A DNA stretch of 60,000 nt, taken from positions 12,413,040-12,473,039 of the forward strand of contig NC_064042.1 of NCBI RefSeq assembly GCF_932526225.1, read 5' to 3'. Positions within the stretch are counted from its first letter, which is position 1, and every line of letters starts with the position of its first letter. The position numbers were made by a program, and so were the translations under genes. Of this stretch, positions 55,260-60,000 are shown in pieces. The notes beneath the pieces were generated by a model, which was not told where the DNA came from, searched no databases, and saw only the letters and a program-made list of their open reading frames with translations. Origin of the DNA: Nematostella vectensis. Taxonomy: Eukaryota > Cnidaria > Anthozoa > Actiniaria > Edwardsiidae.

Positions 55260-56460
55260 ACAATCTGGGTATGAATTTTGTTTGGCGGGGAAAATAAGGA
55301 AAGACCTGAGGTACATCAGAAACTTGACAAATAATTCCGATAAATGACATGATTTAAAGTTCAATTTATGTTCTGCATTATAAACATATCTTTGATTGAA
55401 TACAGAACAATACAATAAACTTTATTTTACGAGACACCAAAACCTAGTATTCGATTAATTTTTGTCTTTAATAACTCTTCTTCAGGACAAACTTTATTTT
55501 ACGAGAGAATACATAGTAACCATAAGTATGGTTTTAGTTTTCTAACCTATTGCCCTCCCTGCTCTACTATGATAAGAAAATATGCCAAGATAGATTAAAA
55601 AGGAGAATGGCGGACTACTTATGTTACATGTAAACTGAAAAAACCACACTACCTACAGTGGAATGAAGAGACCAATACAAAAAGACATCCAACACTAACA
55701 TTTGACATTTGCAAAAAAAAAAAAAAAACAATGATTGTAGAAAAGACAGGAAAACGTTTAAAAATCAACAAGAGCAAAACAGCGACAATTTCGATAAAAA
55801 CGACACTTTTGACATTTTCGTCATTTTTCATGTTTCCACTATTGGTCTAATATATAGATTTAGGCACTGCCTAAAAGCGGAGCCTGCGTGGGTGCACTTT
55901 TTTTTAGCAATACTTGTAGCAAATTTAAGGATATAGGGGATGCATTTCCAAGTAAATCCTGGTGTCTTGGGTACATTACTAATTTCTGCCATGACCCCCA
56001 CCCCCTGGGGTTTGACTCTCCCAAAAAGTAGATGGGGTGTAGATAATCATCTTTTAGGGTATAAACTTCACCCAACTACTATCCCTCAGGGGGTGTTTAA
56101 TGGTTATTCTGATACTGCTATCCTTTAGGGGTATCAAGTTAATGAATTTTTGTATTCAATAACAACTGATATATTTCCCTCCACTCCCCAAGGAAGACTA
56201 CCCAAGATTATGATGGATGAATGAATTGAATTGAGCACGAGAATGACAATAAATACTTTTATTAACAAATGGGTGCCTTTTTGAGAATGCTTGTTTTTAT
56301 TATGATTGTACAAATGCACCATTATTTGACATGAAAAAGCCAAAGCTGTATGGGATTGCTTTTAGTAGGAAAGTGGTGTATACACGTAAGTAGGAAAAAT
56401 GCATGATGTTAAAAAGGTGTTATTCTGAATTATTAAGAAATCATGGCTTTTAATTTGAAA
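55260..56460. other. no gene seen
   Basis: AT-rich. Short overlapping frames at 55649-56343 on both strands lack domains or splice sites. Confidence 0.4.
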
Positions 56461-56470
56461 GCATTTATTT

Positions 56471-56800
56471 AGGCTGGTGTCTTATCACATATAATTTGGT
56501 TGTGAAAAATTGTGCAAGCCATAATAGAAATAATATTGTATTGACACAGGAAATGAAAATGGTTCATTCAAAATTATTCATTTCTAAAGTTAGGCTTGTG
56601 TCCTATCCTTTATAATTTGGCTATGAAAAATTGTGCATGGCTATAAAAAATTGTGCACACCACAATATGAATATTGCAATGACATAAAAAAATAAAATGG
56701 TTCATTCAAAAAGTATTCATGTATAAAATTATGCTTGTGTCTTATCATTGATAATTTGGCAATGAAAAATCATGCACAACCTAATAAAATATTGTATTGT
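56471..56800. repeat. tandem repeat, three units of about 122-136 bp
   Basis: Units begin GGCTGGTGTCTTATCACATA (56471), GGCTTGTGTCCTATCCTTTA (about 56593) and TGCTTGTGTCTTATCATTGA (about 56729), each with TGGTTCATTCAAAA and GTGAAAAATTGTGCA-type blocks. Confidence 0.8.
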
Positions 56801-56812
56801 CATGAGAACCTA

Positions 56813-57410
56813 TTGGTTATTTAGATGAAGAATAATAAAATATAACGGGTTAGGATATTTTTGAAATATATATTATACACCTATTTCAAACAAGCTATTG
56901 CATTGGAGGATCAATGTGTGGTAACACTGATTGTTCATTCAAAAGACACACAAAAAGAAACATGGGTAAGCTTTGATCTATGCTTATTTGTTGGCTCATT
57001 TTATATCTTTGAAGCACTGCAGTTTGTGACATTGGTATTGCAACCTCATTTGAAATAGGTGTATTATATAAAATAATAAATGTTAAAACATGTATTAATA
57101 AAGAGACAACAGTTTGTCTACCACGTAACAATTAATTTCCATATTTAGAGGAGGCACCAAAAGCACTCCCCTAAATATGGAAGACAAACCACCACTGCTG
57201 CCGCCTATAGCTGCATCACCTCTTTTTATCTTGTTGTTGTTCTTCTCTATAAAAAAAAAGGATTAAGGAAGTATCAAATTATATATTTTCCAAACGTTAG
57301 GGCTCACCTAAAATACACCAATAAACACCATCTAGGATCTATGTATCATACCGGCATAGGTTCATGGGTAACATATCAATTAATTAATGGGTCATGTAAA
57401 TATGCGATTT
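56813..57410. repeat. dispersed repeat, copy 2 (partner 20227-20830)
   Basis: Collinear with 20227-20830 over about 600 bases and in the same orientation. Shares TTGTGACAT and GGTATTGCAACCT-type phrases and CACCAAAAGCACTCCCCTAA. The tandem repeat at 56471-56800 that precedes it contains the same GTTCATTCAAAA motif, suggesting it belongs to the same element. Confidence 0.8.
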
Positions 57411-58070
57411 TTTTTTTATGCTGTAATTGACACACAACAACCTTGCAAAACATCTTTGAGAACTGAGGGGAAAAAAGCATAAAATGTGTCAGATAAATAA
57501 GACTTGACTGGAATCATTTAGCCATATTTCTTTCATACAATCAAAGTGAATCGGGTTCATTTACACCAAAATCTTGATATACAGCTTACTTATTAAATAA
57601 TTTATCAGTGTTTTTTTTACACTTACCTCATTAAGTGGGAAAAAGGAATTAAAACCTACCTGGTCCCCCTAAGAAAAAAGCTCTTATGTTGTATGCAAAG
57701 TAAAGAAGGATTTTAAAAATACAAACTTACTTTGTGTTAGAATATCTTTCTCCATGTTTATATCAGCAATGAGTCAAATGTAAAACAGTTTAGAATCTAA
57801 CCTTCAGTGTGTCTACAATTAGTGTATGTAGCATCTACACATTCATCTGGTATCTTTTAATTATATAGTCTGCTATGGCAGAGTCTGCTAACAGGACTTT
57901 ATGCTTGTACTCCTGGATTTCAAAATAGTACACCTGTCATTTAAAGTATCTTTCATTGAAAATTGTTGTGCAAAATTGATATTTTAACTATAAAAGGGGT
58001 AACATCAAAACTTTGAAACTTTTAGAAATACGACAGATCACCACCTACAATATGTATGTATGTATACGAG
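57411..58070. other. no gene seen
   Basis: AT-rich sequence without supported features. Confidence 0.45.
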
Positions 58071-58074
58071 ATTT

Positions 58075-58300
58075 AACAAAAACACAACTATAATATTTAT
58101 GAAACATCTGAGGTAACAAAAACACAACTATCATAATTATGCATTATTTTATGCAACAAAAACTATAATAATTATGCATTATATTTTGGGTGCCAAAACT
58201 AAACCCAACTATGATATTTATGCAATATTTGAGGTGACAAGAAATAAGACAACTATTATATTTTGAAATATTTGAGTTGGCAAAAACAAACACGTCTATA
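58075..58300. repeat. AT-rich minisatellite, about five units of 40-60 bp
   Basis: Units are built from AACAAAAACACAACTATAAT, TTATG(A/C)A and A(T/A)(A/T)TTTGAGGT, varying in length. Confidence 0.7.
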
Positions 58301-58664
58301 ATATTTCTCTTTCGGATAGGCCTTTTGATTACTGTACACGAAGTTTACAAACAATTATAATGCAGAACGAGAATTTCACTCAACAGGATTGGGCTTAACA
58401 GTTTCAGCTTATTATGCATTTTACACAACCAAGCTAAGTATGCCACATCTGGCACATTTAGCTTGATAAATAAACTAAATGACAAATAAACTATTTCTGC
58501 ATTACTGATTCTAGTTTGCTTTATTTGAGGTATTTGCTCTTACTCTCAATAGAAAATGAAAGCCTTAGTCTAAGAAGAAGAAACAAAACAAATGAGAATA
58601 TCGATACAATTACAAAAGAATATCGATACAATATAGACATTATTTTACTCAAAGAAAATTCACC

Positions 58665-59085
58665 AACAAAAGCGGTAGCAGTGGAGGGCTGCCTCTGTTG
58701 TTTTCTCCTGAGTCTAGACGCCCTCTGTCGCTCACGAGCCCTTTCTCTTTGCCTTTGAGCAAACAAGCTGTCTTCCGCCATCATTGCACGCAGGGCGTTG
58801 AGTGTTTCTAAGTTTCTCTGCCTCTTACGAGCTCTCTGCTCTTCATCTTGTTCGTACTCCGAGTCCTTTTGCCCTTTCCGGACTCTTTGCTTACCACTTA
58901 ACCTGTATTCGGAGCTCCTCTGTCTTTTTCGCACTCTTTCCTCCTCGGTGAGTACAAGGTCACGCGCTCTCTTCCGAGCTCTTTGTTCTTCTGTCAACAC
59001 TCGTGGCCTGCGTGACCTTTCCCCCTCATTATTTCGCTCCTCCCCTCTTCTTGGTTCTTCTTCAACTATTATAGATCGAAACGAG
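58665..59085 (-). CDS. Arg/Glu-rich repeat protein exon
   Basis: The frame is open from about 59085 (RSIIVEEEPRRGEERNNEGE) through repeated EEQRARKR-type units (VLTEEQRARKRARDLVLTEE, RVRKRQRSSEYRLSGKQRVR) to NALRAMMAEDSLFAQRQRER and LRRKQQRQPSTATAF, where a possible donor (TTG|GTGAAT, about 58670) ends it. The units of about 18-20 residues are strongly charged and probably form one long helix. Similar repeats precede the helicase region of some Helitron proteins and occur in cnidarian lineage-specific proteins, but nothing here proves either. No partner exon was found. Confidence 0.4.
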
Positions 59086-59099
59086 ATTACATGATATGA

Positions 59100-60000
59100 A
59101 AATTAGCCCAATGGTATAAAATATACCTAAAAAGTAAACACAAGCGCGCGCAAGACTACCGCCATCTTGTTTTTGGGCGCGAGTTTTAACAAAACCATTG
59201 TACACACACGTTCTTCTCTGTACAATAGAAGTATTTTATTCTTAAAAATAACATGCTAGTATCGTCTGATAATAAATCCGTGAAAAACCTTTCTAACATA
59301 TACTTAAAAAGGCACTCAGTTCAAAACCGTTTGTTTTTTTTAACATAATACCTACTGGATGTAAACATAAAACTATAATAGTTGTGCACTTACCTCTTTT
59401 ATCACCACGTGAAAGGTCGTCCATGGTCACAGTGGAAATAAAAAAACTTCTCAATATTCAATTTCTTGTTTCGCTTTGCGGGTTTGCGTTGTTCATAAAA
59501 GAACTTTAAAGCATAAGTACGGAAGTTTGGGGGTGGTGGTAAAAAATGTTATTTCCAGTTAGACTGGTTATAAACCGGTTATGTCCAGTTTTGGTGAGTT
59601 AACATTCTCATGACGTCATCGTGATTGACGTGTCACTTGACGATGACTCCTTTCTAGTTGGGTGAGTGGGGCCTGGGAGTTGCACGATTTACTGGATTGT
59701 GACACACAGGGTACCCGAGCGATGACCACAAAAACCAAGTCGCATAGTTATACCATATTTCTATACCTATGGGGCTCCGCTATAATACACTACCTAAAGG
59801 TGTAATTAAGAATTTTCTCGATACTACAGAAAGCATCTTCAATCATTACTTTCTCATGTGTGGTTTCCAGCCAACTACCTTACCTAAAGGGTACTAAATA
59901 ATATCCAGATTTGTTTGGCTTTACCTAGCTAGACCAATACTTTTCATTCCAGATAAACTTAGTTTAAATGTGGTTTTGCTAGAGATCACTGTGAAAGATG
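59100..60000. other. no gene seen
   Basis: AT-rich sequence; a small inverted motif (ACCGGTTATAAACCAGTC-like, about 59556-59590) is the only structure noted. Confidence 0.4.

Overview
The window reads as a eukaryotic, metazoan genome, most likely a cnidarian and probably an anthozoan (coral or sea anemone). This is inferred from the AT-rich background, short exons with GT-AG borders, (TA)n and homopolymer C/G tracts, a dense MITE load, and transposon families typical of those genomes: a DIRS-type tyrosine-recombinase retroelement, CR1-like LINEs, an APE-endonuclease LINE, BEL/Pao gag, and a rve-type integrase gene. No bacterial operon, no full tRNA gene, no rRNA and no CRISPR array was seen. 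Most of the window is transposon debris in different stages of decay.

Layout. 0-9 kb: a decayed minus-strand gene of an uncharacterised transposon-like family (about 3.5 to 0.83 kb) interrupted by a (TA)n palindrome, a 132-bp tandem repeat (3.7-4.4 kb), a zinc-finger-like ORF (4.9-5.7 kb), a perfect 16-bp hairpin and a TA-flanked MITE. 10-18 kb: a CR1-like reverse transcriptase, a BEN-like exon pair, a tandemly duplicated BEL/Pao gag piece, an ORF carrying a textbook 2A motif (DIETNPGP), and a LINE endonuclease with one stop. 18-25 kb: mostly noncoding, with a TTAA-flanked MITE and a two-exon integrase-type gene, now broken. 25-27.3 kb: a DIRS element with internal deletions. 27.9-33.9 kb: a head-to-tail array of 2.4 copies of a 2.49-kb unit carrying a gene that starts like the cnidarian DUF3504/tyrosine-recombinase-like family; one copy differs from the others by a clean 20-bp inversion. 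34-41 kb: microsatellites, a palindromic minisatellite, and an apparently intact three-exon Merlin/IS1595 (ISXO2)-type transposase gene (40480 to 38779). 41-46 kb: inverted-repeat and MITE-rich sequence ending in the 3' part of a LINE, then a 200-N assembly gap. 46.5-52 kb: a visibly GC-richer, C-biased island with a protein-primed-type family B DNA polymerase (Polinton/adintovirus-like), a basic Pro/Lys protein, a protein with a SUMO-interaction-like motif, a small hydrophobic protein and a GRF-zinc-finger protein with a long poly-Lys tract. 52-60 kb: MITEs, tandem repeats and an Arg/Glu-rich ORF.

The most system-like part is the 46.5-52 kb island. It looks like one end of an integrated viral or Polinton-like element running into the assembly gap. 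Its reading frames are open over long stretches yet broken by stops that could all have arisen by C-to-T change at Gln or Arg codons, plus a few frameshifts. Decay is the simpler reading; local stop-codon reassignment is a weaker alternative that can be tested. The best candidate for a working protein is the Merlin/IS1595-like gene.
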